64,000 nt of DNA from Fagopyrum homotropicum. Taxonomy: Eukaryota > Streptophyta > Magnoliopsida > Caryophyllales > Polygonaceae. How positions within the stretch are numbered: the first letter of the stretch is position 1; every line of letters begins with the position of its first letter. The notes under the pieces are model-generated. The model worked only from the letters and a program-made list of their open reading frames with translations, did no database searches and was not told where the DNA came from. Positions 10,506-21,540 of the stretch are shown here, in pieces. Made by a program: the position numbers and the translations under genes. The stretch covers positions 108,396,320-108,460,319 of the forward strand of contig BSWB01000003.1 in NCBI GenBank assembly GCA_033239125.1, written 5' to 3'.

Positions 10506-11872
10506 GGCTACCACCATTGGAGATTGAGAGAGACGACATCCCGATTGATGACTCATTCCGGGATGAGCAATTGCAATTGATGGAGGAATGCTTGCTTCAA
10601 GTGACTAGAGGGGGTGAGCCATGGTATGCGGATATAGTGAACTATCTCGTTTGTGAAGAGGTGCCACCCGGTCTATCGTATGCCCAAAGGATAAAGTTCT
10701 TCAAGGATGTGAGGCATTACTTTTGGAGTGAACCGCTCTTGTTTAAGAGAGGGCCGGATGGAGTCTTTATGAGGTGCATCCCGGAGGATGAGGTGGAGAG
10801 TGTGATCCGCCATTGTCATTCCTTGCCATGTGGAGGCCATGCTAGCTCACACAAGACGTGGGCAAAGGTGTTGCAATCCGGGTTTTATTGGCCAAGTTTG
10901 TTCAAGGATGTGCATAATTTTTAGGTAGCTTGTGATGCTTGCCAAAGGACGGGCAACATCTCAAGGAGGAATGAGATGCCCTTGAACAACATACAAGAGG
11001 TGGAGATATTTGATGTTTGGGGTGTGGACTTCATGGGGCCATTACCCTCTTCTTAAGGAAACCTCTACATCCTATTTGCGGTGGACTATGTGTCGAGATG
11101 GGTGGTGGCAATCGCCTCTCCCACAAATGATGCCAAAGTTGTGGTGCGGTTCTTCAACCCAGTCATCTTCCCTAGATTTGAAACACCAAGAGTGGTCATA
11201 AGTGATGGAGGGAAGCATTTCACCAATAGGAACTTTGGGACACTTTTGGCTAAGTATGGGGTGACTCATAAGGTCGCAACACTTTACCATCCCCAAACTA
11301 GTGGCCAAGTGGAGATCTCCAACCGGGAGATAAAGGGGATACTTGAGAAGACGGTTTCTAGAACAAAAAGGATTGGGCTATGAAGCTTGATGACGCTTTG
11401 TGGGCTTATAGAACCGCTTTCAAGACACCGATTGGCACCACTCCCTACAAGCTAGTTTATGGCAAGTCTTTCCACCTTCTGGTGGAGATGGAGCATAGGG
11501 CGTATTGGGCGATAAGGTGGCTGAATTTTGACCTCAAGGAGGCCGGTGAGAAGAGATTGCTAGACATGAATGCTTTTGAGGAGATCCGGTTGGATGCCTA
11601 TGAAAACGCCTGGATCTTCAAGGAAGGACTAAGCGTTGGCATGACAAGCGTCTCATCCCGAAGGAGTTGAGTGAAGGTGACCTTGTCATTCTCTTCCCCG
11701 GAAAGCTAAAGTCAAGATGGACGGTTCCTTATGTGGTGAAGAAGATCCTTCCCCATGGAGCGGTAGAGATAGGCGGGGAGCATTGTGGAGATTTTAAGGT
11801 GAATGGGCACCGTTTGAAGAAGTATATCCCGGGAGCTCCGGTGGATATGATTGCCCCACTTCACCTTGACTG
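10506..11872 (+). pseudogene. E1 integrase, broken
   Basis: The HHCC zinc module (HCHSLPCGGHASSHKT ... CDACQRTGN) lies at about 10810-10950, with a stop at 10922. The DDE core has GVDFMGP (near 11025), VVISDGGKHF (near 11200) and SGQVEISNREIK (near 11305), so all three acidic residues are present. A stop at about 11056 and shifts at 11080, 11380 and 11667 break the frame. The C-terminal FPGKLKSRWTVPYVV and FKVNGHRLKKYIPG close the protein before 11872. Confidence 0.9.
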
Positions 11873-12280
11873 AAACGCTCCCGAATTTGGTCAAGCTAAG
11901 GACCTTAAAGAAGCGCTTGATGGGAGGCAACCCATTGGTAGACATCTTTTCCTTTTCGTTTTTGTTTTTCATTTTCATTTTTCTAATTTTGTGTTTGTGT
12001 GTGTTTGGTGTTTGTGTGCTAGAGTCTAAGTAGCATTGAAGCCTTGCATGGCACGAGGATGATGATGGTGATCCCGCATCAAACGTGGGTGGAGCGGATG
12101 TGGGACTTGGACGGCTAGCGGTGCTTAGCGCGGCTCCCGACGCCATAACGAACATCGAGAGCTCTCTACCACCTTTGATTGATCATCCACCATCACTCCA
12201 TATGAGCGAGCCAAAATACCAAACCAAGATCATTTTTTCACATTGTGAGGACCCTCTTTCACTCTTCTTTATTTGAATTG

Positions 12281-12317
12281 CACATTGGGACAATGTGTTT
12301 CTAAGTATGGTGTGGGG
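12281..12317 (+). promoter_or_regulatory. Internal stem-loop plus purine tract, E1
   Basis: CACATTG (12281-12287) pairs with CAATGTG (12291-12297) around a GGA loop, followed by AAGTATGGTGTGGGG at 12303-12317. It resembles the terminal hairpin plus polypurine tract at 13522-13560, about 1.24 kb downstream. A role as a second plus-strand primer or RNA signal is inference. Confidence 0.65.
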
Positions 12318-13521
12318 TTTCCATGATCATTTGCATGATTAGCATCTAGGATAGTTTCTTTTTGTCACATGTTTCATTAGCTTTTGCATTGTACATACAT
12401 ATTTCGAAAATTCCAAAAAAATCAGAAAATTTAAAAAATTTTAGTGCTTCTAAGCTTGGGAATGACCCTTTTGATGAGTTTGTCTCGTGAATTGGCTATG
12501 GAAGGCCTTATGTGTTGAATGGATGTATGCATATGTGGACTTGAAGTACTTATCTTGAATCCCATGTATGAATTGTGATCATGATGGTTGCCTTGATTGG
12601 ATTGAGGATTGATGGTCGAAATTACATGCTAGTTCTTGCACATCATTTAGGAGTGATTAAGGCAATTCATCTTTCTCTACTTCTCATCTTAATCATGTTG
12701 TTTGAGCACCTCAATTGATATAAAATTTGACCTCTTTTGACCTATCCGGGAATAGGAGCATGCTAGTGTGTTGAGTGTGTGAAAAGCAAGTGTGGGGTAA
12801 ATTTGTTGATGAAAGAATGTTGTGAATGAAGTGCTGAATTTGTTGTGAAAAGTTTAGAAAAAATATAAGTTTGGGGACTTTGGTTTTGATGACGAGTAAC
12901 TCGGCACCATTCACATAATCGGGTGTTTGTGCCTTGCCAAAGTCGGATAAACCGAATGTCCTAACAAGCCTTGGGATGTGTGCCCAGTGTGAGGCGCCCC
13001 GGAAAAATCCCGAGGTCCGCTAATCACCAAAGTTTCGGCTTTTGTACACCAATGCCATTGCCTCAAAAATAAAAGAAAAAGATAGTGAAAAAGAAACGAA
13101 AACAAAGAAAAGATGGAGAAAATATACACTTTTGGTGAAGTTGATCAAAAATGAAATTGTGGAGTTAGTTTCTTTCCCGGATTAACATCACATGACCTAA
13201 AAATTCCCACCTATTCACAACGATTCTTGGCTTCTTCCTTCCTAAGTCCTTGTGACCTATTTGCATGTGTGTAAGACTTAGTGATCTAGATTGGATATAC
13301 ACATGATCATCTTGACTTCTTCATTTTCACCTTGCGTGCATGCTTTTGAGTTAAGTATAATTGTCTTTCCATGCCTTCATTCATTTGATACATGATTGCT
13401 TGTCCATTGGCCATGAAATATGACTATGAAGGTGATCCAATGTTAGAAGCACAATTCCAAAAAGATTTTGTTGCTTTTCTGCATGCATAACTCATGTCAT
13501 CTCTTAGTCTATAGTTGGGTC

Positions 13522-13560
13522 TTGCTCGAGGACAAGCAAACCATAAGTATGGGGTATTTT
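13522..13560 (+). promoter_or_regulatory. Terminal stem-loop and polypurine tract, E1
   Basis: TTGCTCG (13522-13528), loop AGGA, CAAGCAA (13533-13539) with one C-A mismatch, then AAGTATGGGGTATTTT at 13545-13560 abutting the LTR. Confidence 0.75.
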
Positions 13561-15369
13561 TGATAACACGATTTATGACGTAGGTTTAGGCATCCATTTA
13601 GATAGTTTTTCCCGTTAATCATGCATGGCTTGACATTAGTTCGTGACGATTTGCACTTAATTCATGTATGTTGTCGAGATAGATGTCTACACGGACTTTT
13701 GCATGTTTTGTAGGTATTTTGAGAGCTTTTGGAGCTTAATCGATACATTCGAGGATCAACCCTCGTGATATCACACTTCCGGACTCATTGGGAAGCAAGC
13801 TAGGGGCAAAGGCGAGCACATGGGACCTTGTTGGTGCATGCCTTGCAACAATTCGTGGCTTACTGATCCAAAGAAGGCTGAGGCACCAAAACCATGATCA
13901 CTGGGACTTCCACAGCCGTGGAATTGGACCATGATTCCCTCTGGACATCTGGGCCAGCTGTCCCACGATCTCCATAACTGACTCTTGCTCTTGGTGGAGT
14001 CTATAAGTAGTCTTGCAGGCTGATTCTAAAGGGGACCTCACCACACACACCCTCTCCCACATTCTCTCATTCAACAACATTCCATTGAAGGATACTCTTG
14101 GGAGGGAGTGAGGAAACACTCTCATTTTTGGAGAAGAAGAAGGAAAACACTATTCTTAGAGTGTTTAGAGCTTTTGAGTGATTTTGGCTTGAAAACATTT
14201 GCAAAGCTTTGTAAGGAACGGATTTGAACCTTCTTTTGAAGGGTTGTAAGTCTTTCTTAGCATACATTCAGCTTGGTTTTCTTGTTCTACTTGTTTCATT
14301 ACTCTTTGATTTCGTTTTCTTACTATGGAAGCCATGAATGTTTGCTTGTTGAGTTTGATTGTTGAGATACATGTTATTGGCTAAATAGTTGAGATTCTAG
14401 GGTAAGGAAGTAGTGGTTATGGCTTGGACTATGATAGAATAGGCTTAAACGTACCTTTGGATGATTTGCTTGCTCGAGCATATCTGCTGTTGAAAACCAC
14501 GGTTCGTTCTAGCTAGACCACGGCCGTGGAATGAGATGAACTGCCGTGATTTTGTCTGACTTGCTTGTATTGATAAATCTGAATGATAGGATGTTAGATT
14601 GTTGAAACCCTAGTGTTTGTTGAGCTAGATCTATCCCAGGGTGACCTAGTGTTAGCAACTAAGTGTGGGAAAAGACCTACCTGGTGATTCTTGCTCTTTG
14701 GTACCGAAGATGAGGAACTCTAGGTATTAGTGAGCCTCACAAGCCGCTATTGGACTGAGTGTGCTAGGATAAATGTTTAGGACTTGCCTTCCTGAGGCTT
14801 AACCGGTAAGCAGAGCTTAGATCCCTAGATGGCAATCCGGTTCCTGTATATTTCGCCAGGTAGGTTCTTAGGTGCGGGATTAGTGGACCATGAGACACAC
14901 CCGGTAATTGATCCCACTTGAGAAACACCCTTTCCCAACATACCATAGCTAATCCAAGGTTGAATAGAAGCTTTAGTCCAATGCCATAACTGGAATTTCT
15001 AACCCCTAGAATCCGCTTTTCTCTCATTGATCACATATCTCGTGTTTGTTTGCTTGTTTGTGTTCTTAGCTTAGTTGATCGTTTGATTTGTTAATCTTGC
15101 ATGATATTGTGATCCTTGCTAGATCACCACAAAACCCATCCAAAAACATTGTGATTTTATTTTCTTTATTCCTTTCTCCTTTCTTAGCCTAGATTTACAC
15201 TATCCATAGTCAGTATTTGATTCAATTTCACCTTAGTTTTTGTGTTTGACCTCGGAATACTATCCTTACTACAAAACGACACATACACTGTGGGTTCGCT
15301 CGGAGTTAGGAAAAAATATATCGAGTTATAAATTTAAGACTTTTGCGTGCTACAAATTCTAGCGTAACT
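13561..15369 (+). repeat. E1 3' LTR
   Basis: It begins TGATAACACG and ends GCGTAACT, followed by the target duplication GTCTA at 15370-15374. TATAAGTA at 14002-14009 is a good TATA box, 80 bases after a degenerate dyad (13910-13921). A long palindrome lies at 14497-14552. Compared with the 5' LTR it lacks R8 and has lost one TACCCGGT repeat region near 14855. Confidence 0.9.
14497..14552 (+). repeat. Long imperfect palindrome, E1 3' LTR
   Basis: Outer CCACGG (14497-14502) and CCGTG (14544-14548), GTTC/GAAC arms, and a perfect inner CCACGGCCGTGG at 14518-14529. It is the better preserved E1 copy of the nested hairpin found at the same LTR position in E2, E3, E4 and D. Confidence 0.7.
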
Positions 15370-15560
15370 GTCTACACCTAATTTTATTGTAATTGAAAGG
15401 AAAGTGGCACGTTTTGGAGCGATATGGAGCCAAGGGATCTATGGAGTCATTGGAGTTACATTATGGAGCATTGAGGAGCTATAAGAAAGGCATAGGAACC
15501 ATGGAAGTTGGACAAAAGGTTGATTTTGGTCCAGTTTTGAGAGATTTGTACGTAGCGGAG

Positions 15561-15680
15561 GTTCACCTCGGTTGGCCCCAAAATCACCTCGACCGAGATG
15601 CTTCACTGGGCCTAGATCGAAACGCACGGCCCATGGCCCATAAGATCTTTTATTTTTGGCAAGTGATTCTAGTATAAAAT
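15561..15680 (+). promoter_or_regulatory. Family D LTR promoter: dyad cluster and TATA box
   Basis: Half-site TTCACCTCGGTT and a dyad CACCTCGACCGAGATG (15585-15600) lie about 73 bases before TATAAAAT at 15673-15680. The same word class and order occur in the inverted D LTR near 660-742. Confidence 0.65.
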
Positions 15681-16086
15681 GGAAGATAATTTCTGGATGG
15701 AAGGAGGGCTGGTTAATTGATTAGATTGGAAGATTGAAGATATTCCAAGGAAGGAAGGAAGTTGAAGGATTTTAAAGGAAGTTGTAAGGTTTTCTTAGGA
15801 TCCTTGTTTGTTGTCTTTCGGTTTGTTATTGAGGAACACAGTGTGCTGATTGTTTGGATTGTTTTGTTTGTTTGTTTGAGTGATTATTGAGACCTTTGTG
15901 CTAAGGCTTTATTGTTTTGATATGTATTCTTTTAATATACATTTGATTGTTGTTATCATGATGATTATTGGCTAAATTCTTGTGCGATTCTAGGGTGATT
16001 GGCTGAAGGTTGTGGCAAAAGACGATGAAAGAATGAGCCATTACCTTAGTGGAACCTGAAAGCTCGAGCCAAAACTTAACCGAACC

Positions 16087-16148
16087 TCACCTCGGTCAGT
16101 TTATAGAACATCTCAACCGAGATCGGATATGAACTGAGCGAGGCGTGA
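16087..16148 (+). repeat. Long imperfect palindrome, D LTR
   Basis: Outer CCTCG/CGAGG, next TCAGTT/AACTGA, then inner ATCTC/GAGAT around AACC. The arrangement is the same nested fold as in E1-E4 but built from the D word (CCTCGG) instead of CCACGG. Confidence 0.65.
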
Positions 16149-16973
16149 CCTTATCTAATCGATACCTGAGTTTAGGTTATAGTTTGCCAAATCCTATCCT
16201 TGTTGCACCTTTCCTGGTCCATACGCAAGCCTAAGATGAGACTTACCCGGTGATTCCTTTTATTGTATACCGATGATGATGAGTATTATGCAATAAGGGT
16301 TTATCCTTTATTAGGGTTTGGGTGTGCCTTCATCCTACTTTTGTGAGTTAGCTTGAGACTTACCCGGTAAAGGTTATATCTATCGTGTTCGCCTCAACGC
16401 TGCGTGCAAATAAGTTTTAATTTATAAAACTGAAACAAAAGCAAGAGAACCCGCAGTGTACGAATCGGCGTAGATTAGCAAGTATTCAAGAGTATCGAAC
16501 TCAGGGAATTGGTGAAACAAAATCAGTTTTAAGTAATCGAGAGCTATCAAAAGTGTAGAAGCTTTGCAAATAATTGGGAAAACAGCAACCCTAAAGATCC
16601 AAGTGTCTAATTGTGGCAATCAATTCAAGATATTCTATAAATATAAGAACAGAGTTAGATTCGCAAAGGTATACTAAAGTAAGATAATGTACGGTGAAGT
16701 TACAAAACCTTATATGTCTAACCCAAGGACTCTCTCTATAAAGGTTGTTGAGGTTGCAGTATAGAAAGGATCTAAAGGTGAGAATTACACTCAAATACTA
16801 ATGCCCAAACCCAAGGAATCAAAGATAAACTAAACCGGTTAAGGTTGTGGCACTCGAAACCGAAATAGAGGATGTTGAGTCTCGCTACTACCTAGAAAAG
16901 GCAAGCCAAGGCTAGGTTAAAGCTAATCTTTAACTTTGGATTAAAGCAAAAGCAAAGGTCATAAAACAGGGAA

Positions 16974-17030
16974 AATCACGGCTAGATCTTGAAGTACCAC
17001 GGCCGTGGAACTCAAGAACAGGCTGTGATT
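16974..17030 (-). repeat. Long imperfect palindrome, E4 3' LTR
   Basis: AATCAC/GTGATT outer arms, CTTGA/TCAAG middle arms and inner CCACGGCCGTGG at 16997-17008. The 5' LTR copy at 34441-34497 pairs better (AATCACGG/CCGTGATT and CTTGAG/CTCAAG), so this copy has lost pairs. Confidence 0.7.
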
Positions 17031-17582
17031 TAGGGTGTCGACGATGTTTCTTACACTCTCAGGGTCCAATCAAGTTACGATCGATCTATCATCATCTAAG
17101 ACACAACTATCAACCCTTCACTTTAGAATTGTTAAAGGGTTTTCGCCAATAGTCATCATTATGATATCAATAATTAAATTAACGAGAATGAAAGATGAAA
17201 ACCCCCGAAAACTCAATAATAACTCAAAGTCAATCTCGAAATCCAAACAACAAAGTATGTTTATGAATTCAGAAAAGTAGGAATAGAAATCCTCACAATG
17301 ATCTAGAGAAACCAAAAAGAAAGGGATGTCAATCCGTCCTTCAATGAAAACCCTAGAATATCCCAAAGTACACAATCTCTCAAAAATCACGTCTTTCACA
17401 AATCTCCAATCCTCAAGGTCGAAATGAAACCCTAAGACCGCCGTCAATGAAGCTCTCAGCAAATGCGTAAGTGAAGATCATCGAAACTCTCTTTTCAAGC
17501 CTCTTTATCGGCGAAAATATGGTTACGGGAAAAGCCCAATAACGTTGTTGACGTGGCAATAATAATACGTCACAAATTCACC

Positions 17583-17743
17583 AAAATCACGTTCATGAAC
17601 AACTTTCCACGGCCGTGGTTTGGACCGTGTAACTTTCTGTTGTGCTCCAAACTCACGTCCATGATCATGTTGCGAAATCCATGGCCGTAATTTAGAGCGT
17701 GGTTCTTCCAATTCCTTTTCCATGACCGTAATTTAGAGCGTGG
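17583..17743 (-). promoter_or_regulatory. CCACGG dyad cluster in U3 of E4 LTR
   Basis: A full CCACGGCCGTGG at 17607-17618 is surrounded by half-sites (AATCACG, GGACCGTG, CCATGGCCG, CCATGACCG and others) over 160 bases. The order on the minus strand matches the promoter-proximal cluster of the other LTRs. Several sites are decayed by single C-to-T or G-to-A changes. Confidence 0.6.
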
Positions 17744-18042
17744 ACTTCAAAACTCTTTGTTTTTGCCTTTGTTTCGTGACATTCTTCATTCATGCTCCTT
17801 CCTTAGCCTCTCTAATGCATCTTCTTGTCATCGAGCATGATCAAATACTCCTTTCCTTCCTCATTTTGCTCCAATCCAAGCCTTTATTCACCTAAAAACA
17901 AAACAAAGCTACTGTACATCTCTATATTGACAAAGTTGGTGAACTAGCTCACAATTGCTTCAAACTCATATCTAAGAACACAATAAAGAGGGAAAAATAA
18001 TTAAAACAAGTGCCTGAAATATAGTCATATTTCATGCTAACA

Positions 18043-18081
18043 AAATATCCCATACTTGCCACTTGCTTGTCCCCAAGCAAG
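18043..18081 (-). promoter_or_regulatory. Terminal stem-loop and polypurine tract, E4
   Basis: On the minus strand: CTTGCTTG, loop GGGA, CAAGCAAG (18062-18081), then AAGTATGGGATATTT (18043-18057) abutting the LTR. Confidence 0.75.
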
Positions 18082-19267
18082 ATTTTCAAAAGCTTAGAAT
18101 ATATGGTAGAATGAAATATGAATGCAAAACAAAACAAAATAATCTTTTTGGTAGTGTGCTTCTAATCAATAGATCATCCTCAAACCTTGCTTCATTCATC
18201 CTTGAAAACGTTCATACACATAAACCAAAATATGCAAAGCAAAAGAAACTTCATAAATTGGCTAAACTTCAAGACAAACATCATAACCTTCAAGCATTGT
18301 CAAAATCCAGCAAATGAAACTTCAATTTAGATCACCAAGTCAAATAAAACTCTTATGATCTCAAGGACTTTCAAGTAAGGCCAAGAATACGGAGAAGGTG
18401 GGAAACTTGTAAAGGAATGTGGTGTATGAATCCGGGAAGAAGGAACAACACAACTCTTTTTCTTTTCACCATTCGAACCAACCACCAACTTAGAGCTTTG
18501 CTCTAGACTTTTTGCACATAATTTTTCGACTTTACTTTCGGAGTTATGGACAGCGGTGCACAAAAACGGAAGCCTAGGAGATTGGCATTTCTCAATTTCG
18601 AGATGCCTCAAACCCTTGATGCACATACCATAATCCGTTACGAATATCACTCAATCCGACTTTGGCAAGACACAAACATCCGGCTATGTGAATGGTGCCG
18701 AGTTACTCATCGTCCTGATTGACTTCCCCAAACCTATATTTTCCTACACTTTGAATTCAAACAATTTCTTTCATGGCCCTCCCACATCAAACATGCCAAA
18801 ATCAACTCTTCCTAATTCCCGGATAGGTAAAGAGGCAATTATTTCCATTGAGGGGCTTAGTGATCAAAGAAAGGAGTAAGAAAATCGAGGTGCCTTAATT
18901 ATTTCATAAAGAAGTATAAGAACTTATATTGTGATTTCAACCTTCGTTTCACAATATGATTTAGATAAAAACCTTCACATTGTGAAACTTGCAAGAAAGG
19001 ATAAACAACATACTCAACCTCTTCACAATTCATAATTCAATTCAAACATACAATTGTCATCAAAAATTCATTCCACAAGTAGTTTTTACCATAAAAATAA
19101 TCTCTAATCTTAAAAGCACAAAATCTTTTCAAATTTTCAAATTTTTATGGGTTTTTCAAAGCCTTTTTCATGCAATGCAATAATGAAACGTGTGACAATG
19201 AAAGGAAACATGCAAGTGCTCATAGACATGCAAAGCAAAGTGAATAGAGTTATTACAAACGATAGTC
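18082..19267 (-). other. E4 3' non-coding tail
   Basis: No supported gene. It contains a block at about 18540-18720 (with GAGTTACTC at 18700-18708) matching E2 57126-57300 and, more loosely, E1 12893-13060. Small frames here (18063-18317, 18327-18650, 18688-18879) carry no recognisable domain and overlap this conserved non-coding block. Confidence 0.65.
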
Positions 19268-19308
19268 ACATCCCACCCCATACTTTAAACATACATTGTA
19301 CTCAATGT
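19268..19308 (-). promoter_or_regulatory. Internal stem-loop plus purine tract, E4
   Basis: On the minus strand ACATTG, loop AGTA, CAATGT (19293-19308), then AAAGTATGGGGTGGGATG within 19268-19286. It sits just after the ORF3 stop and about 1.2 kb before the terminal polypurine tract. Confidence 0.65.
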
Positions 19309-19396
19309 TCAAAATAAAGAAAGAAAAGAAAAGAAAAGAAAAAGAAGCTCACTAATGGCTGTGGAGCGGCTCTAACCGGCCGTCATCTCAACATCA

Positions 19397-20938
19397 TCAA
19401 TGTGGAGGAGGCGGTGGTGGATATGGAATGAAATCCGAGCTAAAAGGCCGCCCAAACTGCTGGCGGTAGACGTCCCTCAAGATACGGTGGTTCTCCTGGC
19501 TCCGTGCGTCATGAGTCTCCTGTCGAATCTCTAGATCTCCCACTCTCCTCCAAATATCGGTAGCCCATCCCGGAAGCTGCGAGTACCGATTTGGCGGCTG
19601 TCCATACCATGCTGGAGCATCCTGAGGAGGAGGAGTCGGTACCACCGGTGCATGCTCATACCATGGAGGAGGAGCTCCCATCCATGACGGCTGCTCTCCA
19701 TACCAAGCGGGTGGAGTCTCCATCCAAGTTGGCCTCTCACTCACGCTAGCCCTGAGTGAAGAAGAGGAACCGGAAGGTCTAGAGGGTCGGGGTGATCGTC
19801 TAGGTGGATCCGGGAAGGCGGTCGGCAGGTCCGGAAATCTACCAAAATCATGCTCAGAACCTCCTACATCATGATCATCTCCTCCTCCAATCTCCTCATC
19901 ATCGTCCCCATCTAGGACCTCATCCGACACATATGGAGGAGCTACAAGTCTATTCGGATGCATGGTTGCGAAGGTCGCCTTCCAGTTATGGCGGCCTAGC
20001 ATGATGGAGTACTCGGGAAGCCATGGGATACCTCTACCACCTCTCTCCTCCCATGGCATGGCTGCGGTAGGTGGAGCTTGGTGGCGGGGAAAGAAAATAC
20101 CTCTAGTCATAAGCCCGTTGAGACCCAAAGGTCTCGCCGCTATCCTAGTAAAAGTGGAGTAGTCTATCCCCAACTGAGTGGATATCGGAGTCACCATTCC
20201 CCCATAACCTATGTTCCCGGCCTTCTTGTTCTTCAATTTACTCATGGTGGAGGCAAGGAGGGTGGCACAATCGGCGGGTCTACCGGTAAGCATGCAATAG
20301 ATGGGGAATAGCTCATCGGTTTTTATCTTTTGTGAGGTCTCGTTCCTAAGGAAAAGACACTCCGAAAGGAACCTATGAGCTATCTTCAAGGCTAAGTGGT
20401 AGATTAGCTTAGCCTTGGTGTCGGCCGGTTGTGAAAGATCCTCACTAGCATATATCATGGCAATCTCCTCCCAAAAAATCCTTAGCATACACCCCACTAG
20501 GAAACCTATCATTATAGCTCTCATGGAACCCAAAGAATGATCCAAACTGAGTAATGGAGAACTCATAGTTCTCCTCCATCAACCTAAAAGAGACCGTGCG
20601 GTTCACATGGCTATGCTCAAAGGAAGTCACAAACTCCCTTGTTATCTCGTCATAGGCATCCTCTCTAATAGCGGAGAAGGCGATCAATCCGGCTCTATCA
20701 AAGAGCCATGTCAAGTCGTTCACAACATTGTGTTTCTCAAGCTCATCTAGGACAAGGTATCGCGCTTCTAAGATTGCCCTCTTCTCAATCCTTTCTAAGG
20801 CTCCTAGGTAATCTTCATGGATAATTTGGATTCTAGGAGGTGGTGGTAATGGTGGTTCAATAGGGGGGGGGGGTGTTGGGAAGATGAGGAACTATCATCT
20901 TTCCTCTACTTGTTCCTGCTAGACTTTCTCCTAAACAT
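19397..20938 (-). pseudogene. E4 ORF3, extra Athila-type frame, broken
   Basis: The likely start is the ATG at 20938 (MFRRKSSRNK), soon followed by a TAG and a run of 11 C on this strand. The frame recovers through a charged segment (ALERIEKRAILEAR, EKHNVVNDLTWLFD) and shifts again near 20480 into a 389-codon frame. That frame has a middle segment around LFPIYCMLTGRPADCATLLA, an acidic stretch, repeated Trp/Tyr-Pro segments (PPAWYGEQPSW) and a C-terminal YRQQFGRPFSSD followed by a poly-Pro end. The family is found downstream of pol in Athila-type elements; function is not established. E2 and E5 share the C-terminal pattern. Confidence 0.75.
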
Positions 20939-20944
20939 TTTTCT

Positions 20945-21540
20945 CAACGACAGTGGAAATCACGGTCTATTCTTGGTAAACCACGGCCATGGAACATACA
21001 GAGACCGTGGTTTTGGTCTGTTTCTCTCAAATCACAACGATTTCACACCAAACTCAGCAATCACTGTCCTAGACTAATTCCATTTCCAATTTCATTCAGT
21101 TCTCCTAAATTCTTGGGAAGAAATTGAACCAAATTGACAAAGTAGAGAAAAGGGAGAAAAACCTAGGGTTTGGATCTTTCAAATCAAAATTCCTCCTCCA
21201 ATTGGGATTGTTCACTCAGTTGATTGCTTGGATCTTGTAGATGGTTGAAAATGCTCCACTTTAGGCTCAAGAATCAAATGAATCGGACTCCAGACGAAGA
21301 GTTACGGGTTGAGGAGTGTAGTCGGCGATTCTGGGCGTGGATTTGGGTATTTTGTTGTGTTTTTGTGAAGGAAGGTGGTGTATATAATGGCCGTAAAATA
21401 TTTGAAAATCGCGGTCACTCGGGGGATTCCACGGCCGTGGAAATGTACGGAACCCGTGGTTTTGATTAATTTTGCCAGATTTGGAAGAATTACGGCCACG
21501 TGTTACTTCGACAACCATGGTTTAGGGCATGGAAGTCTCT
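20945..21540 (-). promoter_or_regulatory. Probable internal promoter of E4 ORF3
   Basis: On the minus strand, a dyad cluster (21408-21535, with a perfect CCACGGCCGTGG at 21429-21440) is followed about 40 bases on by a TATA-like ATTATATA (21381-21388), a leader of about 440 bases, and a second dyad cluster (about 20955-21020, CCATGGCCGTGG plus CACGG half-sites) just before the ORF3 ATG. This is the same cluster, TATA, cluster order as in the LTRs. Use as a promoter is inference. Confidence 0.5.

Larger units (their letters stand above)
11873..13560 (+). other. E1 3' non-coding region, ORF3 apparently lost
   Basis: After integrase there is a conserved TGGGAGGCAACCC motif (11922-11934; also after pol in E2). 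No ORF3 is recognisable: small frames at 11851-12276 lack the coiled, proline-ending ORF3 tail seen in E2, E4 and E5. The region contains an internal hairpin plus purine tract (12281-12317), a block around GAGTAACTCGGCACC (12894-13060) conserved in E2 and E4, and the terminal hairpin and polypurine tract. Confidence 0.7.
1496..15369 (+). mobile_element. E1, Athila-like Ty3/gypsy element with both LTRs, decayed
   Basis: Order: 5' LTR 1496-6022, tRNA-Asp primer site, gag, protease, RT, RNase H, integrase, long non-coding tail, polypurine tract, 3' LTR 13561-15369. Both LTRs begin TGATAACACG. The 5' copy ends GCGTAACA and the 3' copy GCGTAACT, a changed last base. GTCTA flanks both sides, so the element inserted as a unit into the D LTR. 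The coding region has many stops and frameshifts, and no intact ORF3 is visible, so it cannot encode its own proteins. Its closest relative in the window is E3 (same LTR family). Confidence 0.9.
15370..16385 (+). repeat. Family D 3' LTR, second part
   Basis: Continuation of the LTR that starts at 1368, resuming after the duplicated GTCTA. It contains a dyad cluster and TATA box (15561-15680), a long palindrome (16087-16148) and TTACCCGGTRA words (16241-16254, 16357-16370). It is cut at 16385 by E4. The 94-codon frame at 15393-15677 overlaps the dyad words and has no recognisable domain. Confidence 0.75.
16386..18042 (-). repeat. E4 3' LTR
   Basis: Read on the minus strand it begins TGTTAGCATG (18042) and ends GGCGAACA (16386). 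The terminus and much of the body resemble the E2 LTR (AACCCGCAGTGTACG-type block). It contains two dyad clusters, 17583-17743 and 16974-17030. No clear TATA box is seen between them. Confidence 0.85.

Noticed and set aside
20863..20873. Run of 11 G as a possible slippage signal for ORF3 expression
   Set aside because: The run lies next to a TAG and a further frameshift in a decayed copy; homopolymer drift or sequencing error is as likely, and no other ORF3 here has it.
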